From Anaerolineae bacterium (GTDB lineage: Bacteria; Chloroflexota; Anaerolineae; Anaerolineales; E44-bin32), in contig DUEZ01000039.1 in the NCBI GenBank assembly GCA_011174825.1, forward strand, positions 1 to 63,001: DNA of 63,001 bases, written 5' to 3'. The notes beneath the pieces were generated by a model. The model was not told the DNA's origin. It worked only from the letters and a program-made list of their open reading frames with translations, and did not search any database. Positions 9,523-18,872 of this stretch are shown here, piece by piece. Within the stretch, counting starts at the first letter, position 1. Each line of letters begins with the position of its first letter. The translations under genes and the position numbers were made by a program.

Positions 9523-10035
9523 TTACCGTTTATAGCGGGATATCAATTGTAGATCTAACCCGCCAAGTTGAATCAGATCACCGTGCCGAATCTGAAAGGC
9601 CTTCACGGCTTCGATGCGGTTTCCGTTCACGACCGTGCCATTTGCGCTATCAAGATCGATGATGAAAAGCCCCTCCGGTTGTAACAGCAGTTCCGCATGT
9701 ATTCGAGACACACCATGTTTGTACGCATCAAAGGGTCCCAAGTCAATATCAGGGATGACAGCTTGTCCTTCAATGGCGATACCAAGTGTATAGTTTGTAC
9801 GTCCCAGCAACGAGAGCACGGCGTCCGTTCCTACGACGCGCAATCCAAGCAATGCGCCCGTTCGCAGTTCAGGTCCTTCGGGATAAGCCGCTCCATCTGT
9901 TGCGTCTGCAGGGAAAGGCATGTCTATTGGGCCTGTGGAGGGTGCTGGTGATACGTGCACCAATCGTGTCCCGCATTCGTCACAGTAAAGCGTACCTACA
10001 AACTGTTGGTGTTTGCAGGAGGGGCATTCGATCAT
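9523..10035 (-). CDS. FHA-domain protein with N-terminal zinc ribbon
   Basis: A 170-residue protein. Residues 1-25 form a zinc ribbon with C4, C7, C18 and C21. After a Pro-rich linker, a forkhead-associated domain fills about residues 70-165, with the phosphothreonine-binding pattern HGVSRIHAEL (conserved Ser, Arg/His) and DLDSANGTVVNG (conserved Asn-Gly). FHA domains read phospho-Thr, so the natural partner is the kinase encoded three genes upstream. Its ATG overlaps the stop of the J/VWA gene by four bases, indicating translational coupling. Confidence 0.93.
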   Translation of the reverse strand: MIECPSCKHQQFVGTLYCDECGTRLVHVSPAPSTGPIDMPFPADATDGAAYPEGPELRTGALLGLRVVGTDAVLSLLGRTNYTLGIAIEGQAVIPDIDLGPFDAYKHGVSRIHAELLLQPEGLFIIDLDSANGTVVNGNRIEAVKAFQIRHGDLIQLGGLDLQLISRYKR

Positions 10036-11510
10036 GTCTTATCGCCCGAAGGTGGCAGGAGAAGTGCGCGCGTTCCATACTTGAGCACCTTTTCTCCGGC
10101 GCTTGATATGCGATGATCTTGCGATAGGCGAACAGCTTCGCTCAAGGCAGCCTTTGCCAAGTCTCTTTCACCAGCTGCGATGAGGTGCGTAGCAAGATTT
10201 TCAAGGCGTTTCGCTGCTTGTTTGGCTTGACCGAGCTCCGATTCGTGTCGAGCCTTTTCTTGCATTCCATAGAGGGCTATTAGGTTCAGTGCGGAAACGA
10301 TCGCCTCTGGAGGTGGATCAGCGTCAGGATTTGTGGAAACGGGCATCTCAATCTCCACCGGTAGACTTGTACTTTCAACATCTGGCCTGAGAATATCACC
10401 GGAGATATTGAAATGCGCCAGGGTTAGTTCCTCGACCACCCCAATAGGGTGGATCACCAATTCAAGGATGAGACGTATCGCTCCTTCTGTAGGTAGATGT
10501 CCAAGGTTAAGGGGTAGGCTATCCCCTAACGGCATCGGCTCAGGTGCGATACGAAAAGCCGATCGGAGGTCGACCTGCTGGCCAACACCGCCCTCCAGAC
10601 GCACTCGGCTTGCCACAACCTTGCTGAGTGAGTCTAGGATGCTCCTTAACAGATCCTGTATTGCACGGGGTGAGTTAAGAAAGATAACATTGCCGCCCGA
10701 TCTACTTGCAAGATCGTCAAGAAGACGGTCGCTCCAATCCGATCCTATACCGACACAATTGATCGAGATACCATCCTCTGATGCTTTATCCGCCAATGCG
10801 ACGCATAACTCTTCATCTCCGTAGGTGCGACCGTCTGTTAAAAGCACCATATGGTTGACGCCTTCCTTACTGAAATTGCGATGGAGGACTTTAAGACCCA
10901 TATCGAGTCCTTGTCCAATCTCGGTGCCTCCACCTGCTTGCAGTAAGCTAAGGCGCGCTCGTGCGGAGGGGATATCTTTTGCCTGGTCTGGTGAGACGAT
11001 CATCTCGGCACGATCACTGAAAGCGACGACCGAAGCCGAGTCGATGGATTCAAGATCTTTGAGAATATCAAGGGCCGCTGACCGAACTTGATCCAAGCGT
11101 TGGCCCCTCATTGAAGTTGAGCGATCGACCACGATTGTCATATTGATGGGGGAGCGAGTGGATGGTAGCTGCTCGGAAGCGTAAATTTCAAGCAGAAGGT
11201 AATGAACTTGCGGTTCACCAATCTGAAGAAGATTTTTTCGACTGTGCTGGATTTTGCATTGAAAGGAAGCTTCAGCGGCCATGATATCTTCGGCCGCTTC
11301 AAGTTCCTTATTGTATGCTTTTCGCTGTTCGGGATCGATTAGCGTCTCATACGCGCGGCTTATCTCGAGGAAGAGCTCTGTGTCCCCCGGGGCAATATTC
11401 TTGTCAGGGTGAAGACGAAGGGCAGCTTCGCGGTAAGCGCGTCGAAGTTCATCCGGAGTCGCATTTCTCGACACGCCGAGAATAGTATAGTGGTCCTTAA
11501 CGGATGACAC
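10032..11510 (-). CDS. Fusion of DnaJ J-domain and von Willebrand factor A domain
   Basis: A 492-residue protein. Residues 1-70 are a J domain with the HPD triad at 34-36, which should stimulate an Hsp70 ATPase. A VWA domain follows from about residue 100: the MIDAS metal site is D129-x-S131-x-S133, with a Thr in GGGTEIGQG and an Asp in LLTDGR. After it comes a beta-rich region (about 300-400) and a helical C-terminus. VWA proteins of this style (TerY-like, YfbK-like) are often found with PP2C phosphatases and Ser/Thr kinases. A J domain on the same chain is unusual and suggests chaperone-assisted assembly of a complex. It sits between the PP2C and FHA genes in a tight operon. Confidence 0.9.
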   Translation of the reverse strand: MSSVKDHYTILGVSRNATPDELRRAYREAALRLHPDKNIAPGDTELFLEISRAYETLIDPEQRKAYNKELEAAEDIMAAEASFQCKIQHSRKNLLQIGEPQVHYLLLEIYASEQLPSTRSPINMTIVVDRSTSMRGQRLDQVRSAALDILKDLESIDSASVVAFSDRAEMIVSPDQAKDIPSARARLSLLQAGGGTEIGQGLDMGLKVLHRNFSKEGVNHMVLLTDGRTYGDEELCVALADKASEDGISINCVGIGSDWSDRLLDDLASRSGGNVIFLNSPRAIQDLLRSILDSLSKVVASRVRLEGGVGQQVDLRSAFRIAPEPMPLGDSLPLNLGHLPTEGAIRLILELVIHPIGVVEELTLAHFNISGDILRPDVESTSLPVEIEMPVSTNPDADPPPEAIVSALNLIALYGMQEKARHESELGQAKQAAKRLENLATHLIAAGERDLAKAALSEAVRLSQDHRISSAGEKVLKYGTRALLLPPSGDKT

Positions 11511-11522
11511 GCCTCCCTCAAT

Positions 11523-12437
11523 CTATTTAGGCGGAAAACCTACCAGCACCGCCGAAATGTTGTCCGGCCCACCGGCTGCATTTGCTGCTCGTACTAATTC
11601 TTCACATGCCGCTTGAGGGTGGCCGGATTTGTAAATAATTCTACGAATTTCGTGATCCGGGACAACACCCCATAATCCATCTGAACAAAGCAGTAGATAT
11701 CCCCCATATGGAATGGAGTGGCTGACGATATCCACCTCAAGGTTTGCACCCTGACCTATCGCGCGGTAGAGCACATTTCTTTGCGGATGACTGGCTGCCT
11801 CTTCCGAGCTTATTTGTCCGAGCTCCTTTAGCCTTTCAACAAGCGAATGATCTCGCGTGATGATTTCACTCCTACCGTCATTGATGATATAAGCTCGACT
11901 ATCACCAACGTGGCCAATAATTATCTGCTTATAGAGAAGTAGCGCAGCTGTTAATGTGGTTCCACCACCAGGGACTCGGGCGACGACCGATTCATTGGCT
12001 TCTTCAAGCGCTTGTCGAATGAGTTCCTGAAGCGGAAGTTCGTTAGATTGATTCTCGTTCTCCAACAATCTCAGGAAGGTAGCTTGCGTTAATAAGCGCG
12101 CTGTTGTCCGGACGGAAATCGCGCTGGCGACCTCACCTGCACGGTGTCCACCCATGCCATCAGCAACCAGGAACAAACCGAAATCGGGAAGTGTATTCTC
12201 ACTGGTTGCGTTGCTAAGTAAGACAAATAGGGTGTCTTCGTTATGATCCCGCTCGATACCAGCGGATTGTGCAGCACCAACTGCGATCGTCTGTTGCTTT
12301 TCAAGATGCCATGAGGGTTCCAAAGACGAAGGATCAAGTGGAGCTGTTTTGATGCTCTCGGGTGGTAGAACTTTCCTCCGCCGGAATATTTGCTCGAAAA
12401 AATTCTTCAATGCACTCATCCTATTGATCCGTCTCAT
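11523..12437 (-). CDS. PP2C-family Ser/Thr protein phosphatase
   Basis: A 304-residue Mg/Mn-dependent phosphatase. The metal-site motifs are all visible: RDHNED (about residues 63-68), VADGMGGH, GDSRAY and, at the C-terminus, GPDNIS. The first ~45 residues are basic and not part of the catalytic domain. The start could be the ATG at 12437 or the in-frame ATG at 12419; neither has a strong ribosome site. It lies 15 bases after the kinase gene and 12 before the J/VWA gene and would reverse phosphorylation by that kinase. Confidence 0.94.
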   Translation of the reverse strand: MRRINRMSALKNFFEQIFRRRKVLPPESIKTAPLDPSSLEPSWHLEKQQTIAVGAAQSAGIERDHNEDTLFVLLSNATSENTLPDFGLFLVADGMGGHRAGEVASAISVRTTARLLTQATFLRLLENENQSNELPLQELIRQALEEANESVVARVPGGGTTLTAALLLYKQIIIGHVGDSRAYIINDGRSEIITRDHSLVERLKELGQISSEEAASHPQRNVLYRAIGQGANLEVDIVSHSIPYGGYLLLCSDGLWGVVPDHEIRRIIYKSGHPQAACEELVRAANAAGGPDNISAVLVGFPPK

Positions 12438-12452
12438 CTCTCTCTTATCGGA

Positions 12453-14324
12453 TTATGCGAGAAGAGCATAGACCTTGTGGTCATTTGATCCAATGAAAAG
12501 CCTGTCTTCGGCCATGGCTGGTGAGCCTGTAATTGGACCCTCGGTGCGAAAACGCCAACGAAGACGGCCAGAACGTATATCCAAGCAGTAGAGATAACCA
12601 TCGACTGAGCCACAGTACAGCGAATCTTCAAAAACCGTGGGTGAGCCGGTAACTTGATGTTCCGTTGAAAAACGCCAAACTTCACGGGCGTGACGGGCAT
12701 GCACAGCATAGATGTTATTGTCACCACAACCGATAAAGATCTTGTCCTCAGATGTGGAGGGGGTGGAGATTGTCGGTCCACCCATGCGGAAACGCCAGAC
12801 TTGCCATCCGTTCTCAACCTCAAGGGCGTAGAGCGTCCAATCCTTTGAGCCGAAATAAATCAAACCGTCAAAAATGATCGGTGAGGAGGTAACCGCGCGC
12901 TTGACCTTCTTGCGCCACTTCATCTCCCCTCGAAAATCATAACAGTAGAAGTCACCGCTCTCGCATCCAAAATAGACACGTTCCTCTTGGATCAATGGAG
13001 TGGACCAAATTGGGGCATTGGCTTCAGCTCTCCATACTCGTCGGCCATTGAGCGAATTAACCACATGTAAATAGGCATCATCGGAGCCAAAGAATATATG
13101 ACCGTGCGACAGTGTCGGAGAGGATCGGATCGGGCCTTCCGTATAATATGTCCATACCAGCTTGCCCCCACGTGCGGTTATGGCATGTAATCGATGGTCT
13201 TCGGATCCGATGAAGATGACCCCGTCTTCAGCTGCCGGACGGCCGGTTATCCCTCCATCAGTTGCGTATTTCCATAAGAATTCGCCAGTCTGGGCATCTA
13301 AAGCATAGAGGTTATTGTCATAACAACCGATATAGATCACATCCTGATAGAGAATTGGGCTACCACGGATCTCATCCTCGCATTCGAATGACCACAATTC
13401 TTTGACATCGTCCTCGTGAGCGCTGATCTCAGCCGTGCGAGGCCTGATAAGAATTCCTGTTTCTTTAACTGCCGCTAACAATGCTTGTTTCAAGGTCTCT
13501 GTAGTCGAATACCGTTTCTTAGGGTCATAATCAAGCGAGGTGTTAATAATTGCTTCGAACTCGGGAGATACGTTAGGATTGATCTCCCGGATGGGGCGCT
13601 CCGAGAATGAAAACGGCGGTTCGATGCGAGGATCGCGTCGCGTTAATAAATGGTGCAGAGTGGCACCCAAGGCATAAATATCGCCTGCGGGTGAAGCCTC
13701 CCCTCGATATTGTTCAGGCGGCGAGTAACCTTCCGTACCGATCATGGTTCCTTTCGTACCGGGCTGGAAAACTCGGGCGATACCGAAATCAATTAGGCGG
13801 ATTTGGTCGTGCTGATCTACCATCACATTGGAGGGCTTCATATCACGGAAGACCAGTGGCTCGGGTTTGTGATTGTGGAGATAGCTAAGCACATCGCATA
13901 GATCGACTGCCCAATTAATGACCTGCTCTACAGGCAAAAAATCATCCGTTTCGTGCAGAATGGCTTCCAAATCCTTGCCATCTATGAACTCCATCACCAA
14001 ATACAAGCTATTTTTGTCGGTGTAATAGTCGTAAATGCGAGGAATGGAGGGGTGAGAAAGCGTGGCGAGAAGGTCGGCTTCTCGCTCAAAATTTGTGACG
14101 ACCATCTCGTACATTGTTTGGTCGGTTAGCATGCTTGTCATTTCTTTGATCGCCACAAGTTTTGTAACATTGGGGAAATGCAGATCTCGCCCTTTGTATA
14201 CAGAGCTCATTCCACCTGAACCAAGCACACCCAGGATCAAATAGCGATCCTGGAGGGTTGTGCCTGGCTGTAGCCTTTCCAGACCCTCAGTCTGGTTGTC
14301 TAGAGCGCGAGTTGTCCTTCTCAT
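12453..14324 (-). CDS. Ser/Thr protein kinase fused to PQQ-type beta-propeller
   Basis: A 623-residue protein. Residues ~28-290 are a protein kinase with glycine loop LGSGGMSSVYKG, catalytic K60 (VAIK), FRDMKPSNV (catalytic D161, with Phe in place of the His of HRD) and DFG at 179-181. From about residue 310 to the end lie roughly seven repeats of about 40 residues with the pattern GSP...YIGS.D..LYAL...G...W.F, typical of PQQ/pyrrolo-quinoline-like propellers. No TM helix separates them, so both halves appear cytoplasmic. The propeller probably serves as a sensing or substrate-docking platform. It heads the signalling operon that runs down to the OmpR-type regulator. Confidence 0.94.
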   Translation of the reverse strand: MRRTTRALDNQTEGLERLQPGTTLQDRYLILGVLGSGGMSSVYKGRDLHFPNVTKLVAIKEMTSMLTDQTMYEMVVTNFEREADLLATLSHPSIPRIYDYYTDKNSLYLVMEFIDGKDLEAILHETDDFLPVEQVINWAVDLCDVLSYLHNHKPEPLVFRDMKPSNVMVDQHDQIRLIDFGIARVFQPGTKGTMIGTEGYSPPEQYRGEASPAGDIYALGATLHHLLTRRDPRIEPPFSFSERPIREINPNVSPEFEAIINTSLDYDPKKRYSTTETLKQALLAAVKETGILIRPRTAEISAHEDDVKELWSFECEDEIRGSPILYQDVIYIGCYDNNLYALDAQTGEFLWKYATDGGITGRPAAEDGVIFIGSEDHRLHAITARGGKLVWTYYTEGPIRSSPTLSHGHIFFGSDDAYLHVVNSLNGRRVWRAEANAPIWSTPLIQEERVYFGCESGDFYCYDFRGEMKWRKKVKRAVTSSPIIFDGLIYFGSKDWTLYALEVENGWQVWRFRMGGPTISTPSTSEDKIFIGCGDNNIYAVHARHAREVWRFSTEHQVTGSPTVFEDSLYCGSVDGYLYCLDIRSGRLRWRFRTEGPITGSPAMAEDRLFIGSNDHKVYALLA

Positions 14325-14417
14325 TGTCCTTTATAACGCTACCAACACTATGACGAAAAAATTATAGCATACCGGTTTCGTTGCGCAACGCGTACTAAGG
14401 TCAGTGGTGGGACTGAT

Positions 14418-15431
14418 TTAACTTTCGCGTTGGAGAAGCCGGTGAGTCATGTTTATTAGTTCTCTCGCTGCTGGTTCTCTGGGTTCAGCTTCGTGAAGTG
14501 CTTGGAGGGCGATTTTGGTTTGTTGATGGGTGAAGTCTTGAGCGTGGTCAAGGGCATCCACTTGATTTAGAGCTCTATATAGATCCTCTAAGGCGACTTG
14601 CTTAGATTCTTGAAAGAACAAATCAGCGAAGCTTGTAGATTTCGCGATCGCATAGAGGGTGGGGAGGGTTTTCTTACGCTGGCGTAAGTCATCACTCGCC
14701 GGTTTGCCTGTTTTTTCAGGATCCCCCCAAATGCCAAGGATATCATCCTGAACCTGAAACGCGAAGCCAAGGTGGTGGCCAAAGGTGCGATACTTTTCGA
14801 TGATTGAGTCCGGTGATCCGGCTAATTGCGCACCAATGATCGATGACGCTGTGATCAGGGCAGAGGTCTTTCCCTCGATCATTTCTAGGTAATCTTCGAC
14901 CGAAACATCATCTCGGGTTTCGAAGGCTAAATCTAAGTGCTGACCTTGGGTGAGCCGAAGACACGCTTGATCAAGGGTATATTGGGTTTCGAGGATAAGT
15001 TCGGGATTGATGCCTAACTCAGTCAGACGATGGGTAGTGAGGCGTGAAATTGCAAATATGCTATCACCAGTATTGATGGCTTGAGGGATCCCCCAGAGTT
15101 TCCAAAGCGTAGCGCGACCGCGCCGAGTGTCGCTATGATCTTCAATGTCATCGTGGATAAGCGTAAAACTGTGGATCAATTCGATCGCGCTAGCGGCCGG
15201 TAATGCGTTTTGCCAATCACCACCTGCAGCGGCACAACATAGGAGGGTAATCAGAGGGCGGATGCGTTTTCCCCTAGATTGAGCCTCGTTCAACCAACCC
15301 ATATGGTAATGGATCATTTTCGTTAATTCGGGATACCGATCTGATGGTATAGGCTGGATGGCGTGCTTGAGATCCTTTTCAATCGCCTCCAACATCTCGA
15401 CACGGAGCGAGATTGATTCGTCTCTGTTCAT
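14418..15431 (-). CDS. Polyprenyl (geranylgeranyl) diphosphate synthase
   Basis: A 337-residue trans-isoprenyl diphosphate synthase that condenses IPP with allylic diphosphates. The first Asp-rich motif is [15 protein letters not shown] and the second is [12 protein letters not shown]; the Lys/Arg pocket GKRIRP is also present. Product chain length (C15 to C20) cannot be assigned by eye; C20 is common in this context. The ATG overlaps the isomerase stop by four bases, so IPP isomerisation and chain elongation are coupled in one operon. Confidence 0.93.
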   Translation of the reverse strand: MNRDESISLRVEMLEAIEKDLKHAIQPIPSDRYPELTKMIHYHMGWLNEAQSRGKRIRPLITLLCCAAAGGDWQNALPAASAIELIHSFTLIHDDIEDHSDTRRGRATLWKLWGIPQAINTGDSIFAISRLTTHRLTELGINPELILETQYTLDQACLRLTQGQHLDLAFETRDDVSVEDYLEMIEGKTSALITASSIIGAQLAGSPDSIIEKYRTFGHHLGFAFQVQDDILGIWGDPEKTGKPASDDLRQRKKTLPTLYAIAKSTSFADLFFQESKQVALEDLYRALNQVDALDHAQDFTHQQTKIALQALHEAEPREPAARELINMTHRLLQRES

Positions 15432-16459
15432 GGTCTTCTGAGGAGTCTGGTTTGGTGGAGAGATTCAATGGATCCCGATCCGGTAGCGAACATACAGATA
15501 CGGATTTCCTCCCCAAGTTGCTGTAGCACCTCACAAACCTTTTCGTTCGATTCAACAGCAGCCTTCAGAAATGGGCTGGCTAGTGCACATATATCCGCAC
15601 CAAGCGCGATGCACTTTGCGATATCCATGCCACTTCGCAAACCCCCTGAAGCGATCAAGGGGACATCCGGCAGCACCTCACGCACGCCTGCTAGAGCATC
15701 CGCAGTAGGAATACCCCATTTTATGAACTTCGCCGCTAAACGAGCTTGTTTGGAATCTTGTGCTCGATGCATTTCAACTTGTGACCAGGATGTGCCTCCT
15801 GCACCGGCGACATCGATCACCGCAACCCCTACATCTACCAACCGCTTTGCTACCGGCGGGGAGATTCCCCATCCGACCTCCTTCGCAATAACTGGGACTT
15901 CCAGCTGTGTACAAACAGCTTCGATCTTGCGGAGCAGGTTACTGAAATCTACATTGCCTTCGGGCTGAAGTGCTTCTTGTAATGGGTTTAGGTGCAGGAT
16001 TAAAGCGTCGCCTTCGATCATCTCTACGGCACGCCGGCATTCGTCGATCCCGTATCCATAATTGAGCTGAACAGCACCGAGATTCGCGAACAAAAGGATA
16101 TCTGGTGCGAATTGACGTACTTGATATGTGCTCTCGAGCGAAGGATCTTCGATCGTGGCGCGTTGTGATCCCAATCCCATCGCGACACCCATTTCTTGTG
16201 CCGCTTCTGCGAGGGTTCTATTGATGACGGCCGCGGATTCCGTTCCACCGGTCATCGAGGAGATCATTATTGGGAGGTTCAGTTGTTTCTTCAGGAATTT
16301 TGTGGAGAGATTGATTTGATGAAGATCAAGCTCAGGTAAAGCAGAATGAGAAAAGGAAATCCGCTCGAGCCCGGTGGTCAAATCCGATTGGACATCTTCT
16401 TCAAGGTTGATCCTGATGTGATTAGATTTTCTTGCGGAAGTACCCGTAACTTTACTCAT
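15428..16459 (-). CDS. fni: Type II isopentenyl-diphosphate delta-isomerase (FMN)
   Basis: A 343-residue FMN- and NADPH-dependent IPP/DMAPP isomerase. Family landmarks are the N-terminal RKSNHIRI, the FMN-site [14 protein letters not shown], the HLNPLQE motif followed by catalytic-region [24 protein letters not shown] and ASGGLRSG. Length is standard. It precedes the prenyl synthase with a 4-base overlap. Type II isomerases occur in archaea and scattered bacteria, including several Chloroflexota. Confidence 0.96.
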   Translation of the reverse strand: MSKVTGTSARKSNHIRINLEEDVQSDLTTGLERISFSHSALPELDLHQINLSTKFLKKQLNLPIMISSMTGGTESAAVINRTLAEAAQEMGVAMGLGSQRATIEDPSLESTYQVRQFAPDILLFANLGAVQLNYGYGIDECRRAVEMIEGDALILHLNPLQEALQPEGNVDFSNLLRKIEAVCTQLEVPVIAKEVGWGISPPVAKRLVDVGVAVIDVAGAGGTSWSQVEMHRAQDSKQARLAAKFIKWGIPTADALAGVREVLPDVPLIASGGLRSGMDIAKCIALGADICALASPFLKAAVESNEKVCEVLQQLGEEIRICMFATGSGSIESLHQTRLLRRP

Positions 16460-16590
16460 CGCAGAGTGTTCCTAGTGAGAGAGCCATCTTACCAGCGGTG
16501 GATGGCGAATGTCAACTTGCAGAATCGCGGATGACTGAATTACAATCCCTTAAAACCATAAAAGAATGAGATCATTTAAGGAGGAGACAG

Positions 16591-16827
16591 ATGTCAGACA
16601 CATTCGATCAGGTCAAAGCCGTCATTGTTGAATTACTCAGCATAGACGAAGAGAAAGTCACCCCCGATGCGCGTTTCCGTGAGGACCTAGAAGCAGATTC
16701 GCTGGATCTGGTCGAGCTTATCATGGCCTTCGAAGAAAAATTCGGAGGGGAGATCTCTGACGAAGATGCGCAAAAGATCAATACTGTGGGGGAGGTTGTC
16801 CAGTATCTTGAGGCTCACCAACAGTAA
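16591..16827 (+). CDS. acpP: Acyl carrier protein
   Basis: A 78-residue acidic four-helix protein with the phosphopantetheine attachment Ser in DSLDLVELIM (about residue 37). It carries growing acyl chains on the phosphopantetheine arm for fatty acid synthesis. AAGGAGGAG sits just before the ATG. It is transcribed divergently from the isoprenoid operon; the two KAS II-type genes and plsX lie some 18-20 kb away. Confidence 0.97.
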   Translation: MSDTFDQVKAVIVELLSIDEEKVTPDARFREDLEADSLDLVELIMAFEEKFGGEISDEDAQKINTVGEVVQYLEAHQQ

Positions 16828-16853
16828 CCCCAGGTGCGGTTTTGAATTGATTT

Positions 16854-16874
16854 GGGCCGGCTAACAGCTGGTCC
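16854..16874 (+). terminator. Possible hairpin terminator of acpP
   Basis: GGGCCGGCT and AGCTGGTCC can form a 9-bp stem with two G-U pairs and a 3-base loop, followed by the AT-rich ATATTCTTAATT. The T-tract is poor. Confidence 0.3.
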
Positions 16875-16902
16875 ATATTCTTAATTGGATTACCCCTGCA
16901 AG

Positions 16903-18093
16903 TTACGAATTATCTGATTTTACGTTCGAATTTTTTCTAGGTGTTTTTAGCAGCCGACGGATTTCTTCATCTTCCTCATCCGTCGAAGATAAGTAATCTT
17001 GCATGAACGTAGAGCGTCTCATCCTCAGGGACATCGGCGCTACGCTTCGTACGTCCTCGACTCGAGCACGATCTCTGCCATCAGCAATTGCATGCGCTCG
17101 AGCGGCCTCGAAGAGCGTAATTTCAGCCCTCAAGGAATCAATCCCCAATTCCTGTATGAGCTTCAGCCCGAAGGATTCGGCTTGAGAAGTAAGTTGAACT
17201 TCAGGGAGTAGATCTCGTGCCGAAACCAATTCCTGTCGGAAGAGCTCCGTCGCTTCTGAGAACTCCTTGACGACAAGGCGAGGATTGTTGCGGAAAGCCA
17301 CCGTACGATGATATGCCTCAAGACGATCTTTGCGGTGCTCTAATCCTCTCACAATCACCCGCATTCCAAAACGGTCTAGGATTTGAGGACGAAGACGACC
17401 TTCTTCAGGGTTCATCGAACCGACTAAGATAAATCGCGCCCGATAGGTGGCAACCAAAGGGCCACGGTGAACAGAGTAGATCCCCTGAGCCGCAGCGTCC
17501 AAAATGGCATCAACGATGTCGTCATCCAGCAGATTAACCTCATCAACAAAGAGCAGATTCCGATCCGCTCTGGCCAAAATGCCACGGTTAAGTCGCATAC
17601 GTTGGTGAACGGCTGCGCGCTCATCAATGCCGCCGACCACATCCTCCAAACGTGAGTTTAAAGGTAACTCGATCAAACGAACTTGCTCCAAGTAAGTCAG
17701 CTTCTCACCCATGCCATAGCGACGCGCACAATCTGGGCAAACTTCTTCAATTCCACCGGCGGCGATATCTTCAGGAAGGCAGCCGTAAGCACACCGACTG
17801 CGTTCGACATCAGGCAGGAGGTCGATCAAGCTGCGGACCGCCGTTGTTTTCCCAGTACCTCGGGGGCCTATTAGCAAAACACCGCCGATATTATCATTGA
17901 TCAAAGAGAGGATCAGAGCCATTTTCATTTCGGATTGACCAACGATGGATAAAAACGGGAAAGCGATGGGCTCTGCAAGTCCTAAGTCCTCGGGAGGTGG
18001 TGCCTCAATAAAACGTCGAGCGCTTGCTTTTTCAATTAATTCTGTAAGGGAGCGAACACCCTCATGCTCGGATCGTTCACCCATATCCATCAT
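16903..18093 (-). CDS. Magnesium-chelatase subunit I-like AAA+ ATPase
   Basis: A 396-residue AAA+ ATPase of the BchI/ChlI type. Motifs are Walker A GPRGTGKT, Walker B NLLFVDEVNLLDD, sensor SMNPEEG and the arginine finger region RFGMRV. An insert after Walker A carries four Cys (CAYGC and CPDC), which could bind zinc, as in BchI homologues of some bacteria. In phototrophs BchI drives Mg insertion into protoporphyrin together with BchD and BchH, but neither partner is visible here. A stand-alone MoxR/BchI-like chaperone role, or partners elsewhere in the genome, are the alternatives. Confidence 0.88.
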   Translation of the reverse strand: MMDMGERSEHEGVRSLTELIEKASARRFIEAPPPEDLGLAEPIAFPFLSIVGQSEMKMALILSLINDNIGGVLLIGPRGTGKTTAVRSLIDLLPDVERSRCAYGCLPEDIAAGGIEEVCPDCARRYGMGEKLTYLEQVRLIELPLNSRLEDVVGGIDERAAVHQRMRLNRGILARADRNLLFVDEVNLLDDDIVDAILDAAAQGIYSVHRGPLVATYRARFILVGSMNPEEGRLRPQILDRFGMRVIVRGLEHRKDRLEAYHRTVAFRNNPRLVVKEFSEATELFRQELVSARDLLPEVQLTSQAESFGLKLIQELGIDSLRAEITLFEAARAHAIADGRDRARVEDVRSVAPMSLRMRRSTFMQDYLSSTDEEDEEIRRLLKTPRKNSNVKSDNS

Positions 18094-18215
18094 TCACCTG
18101 GTGCAGTACGTATTATTGAAGGGTCACTTACGATATTTATGGAGGGCCTCCTTACGCTGGCGTGATCAAGATTGGATCCTCAATAAATCCCTTAGCTTCC
18201 GAAGGGACGAAAACT

Positions 18216-18599
18216 TTAATCCATATCTTCTTTAAGCTCACCCGCATCAACTGTGTGGAGCAGTCCAGGGTCTTCTTCGAGCACATCTATGATCTCAAAG
18301 GGTAGCTCGGCCATCATAGGTGGGAGAGGGACGGTGGCTGGGGGGCGAATGCGAGGAGGTCGATTGGGTGGTTCACGGCGAGGGAGCTTTCCCTCCATGA
18401 TTCTTCGACGAAGAATTCGTGGTTCCTCCGTAATCCATCCGACATAAATGCCTAAGATGTTGTAGACCTGGCGATCGGAGGTGACCCAACCAATCCATTC
18501 ACCTAATGTGTTATAGATATTCGGATAAATCAAGATCGCTGACCAATCACCAGGTGTTGTATAAATTGGGACGGGTTTCCTCAACGGGTCCTTTACCAT
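18216..18599 (-). CDS. Small protein with three IYxxxGxWxGW repeats, unknown function
   Basis: A 127-residue protein, not recognised with certainty. The N-terminal half repeats a short strand-turn-strand unit: PIYTTPGDWSAILIY, NIYNTLGEWIGWVT and VYNILGIYVGWIT. This resembles small beta-flower-like or SH3-like repeat folds. A basic Pro/Arg linker (RREPPNRPPRIRPP) and an acidic tail ending KEDMD follow. No signal peptide or TM is seen. The ribosome site GGAGAGG supports the start. It follows the chelatase-like ATPase in the opposite order on the same strand, separated by 122 bases. Confidence 0.65.
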   Translation of the reverse strand: MVKDPLRKPVPIYTTPGDWSAILIYPNIYNTLGEWIGWVTSDRQVYNILGIYVGWITEEPRILRRRIMEGKLPRREPPNRPPRIRPPATVPLPPMMAELPFEIIDVLEEDPGLLHTVDAGELKEDMD

Positions 18600-18608
18600 T
18601 TACCTCTC

Positions 18609-18664
18609 CGCCTCACGTTTCACGCCTCACGTTTCACGCCTCACGTTTCACGCCTCCCGTTTCA
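18609..18664. repeat. Tandem repeat, four 14-bp units
   Basis: Four head-to-tail copies of CGCCTCACGTTTCA, the last with one change (CCC for CAC). It overlaps the leader of the minus-strand gene at 18599. There are no spacers, so it is not a CRISPR array. Confidence 0.9.
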
Positions 18665-18872
18665 TTATACAGTTTGATCAAATCGTAAGAAAGGTGTCTC
18701 ATCTGCGATGAGATGTTGAACGACGGGTCAGGAAGCGTTCAGGATCACACTGAAAAAAGATTGCCGAGGAGAGCGTGAGTGAGATGTGCGTGGTGCGAGC
18801 ATGAAGCCGTACCTTACATTTGCTATCTACATATTTTCGTCCCCATATATCGATCGTTTCTATTACGCGAGC

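Noticed and set aside
16512..16530. A TGGCGAATGTCAACTTGCA site resembling a sigma-54 promoter upstream of acpP
   Set aside because: The GG-to-GC distance is 13 bases, not the required 10.
16903..18093. Evidence of bacteriochlorophyll synthesis from the BchI-like gene
   Set aside because: BchD, BchH and all other pigment genes are missing from this window, so a pathway cannot be claimed.
18609..18664. A possible CRISPR-like repeat array
   Set aside because: Four 14-bp units run head to tail without spacers; this is a simple tandem repeat.
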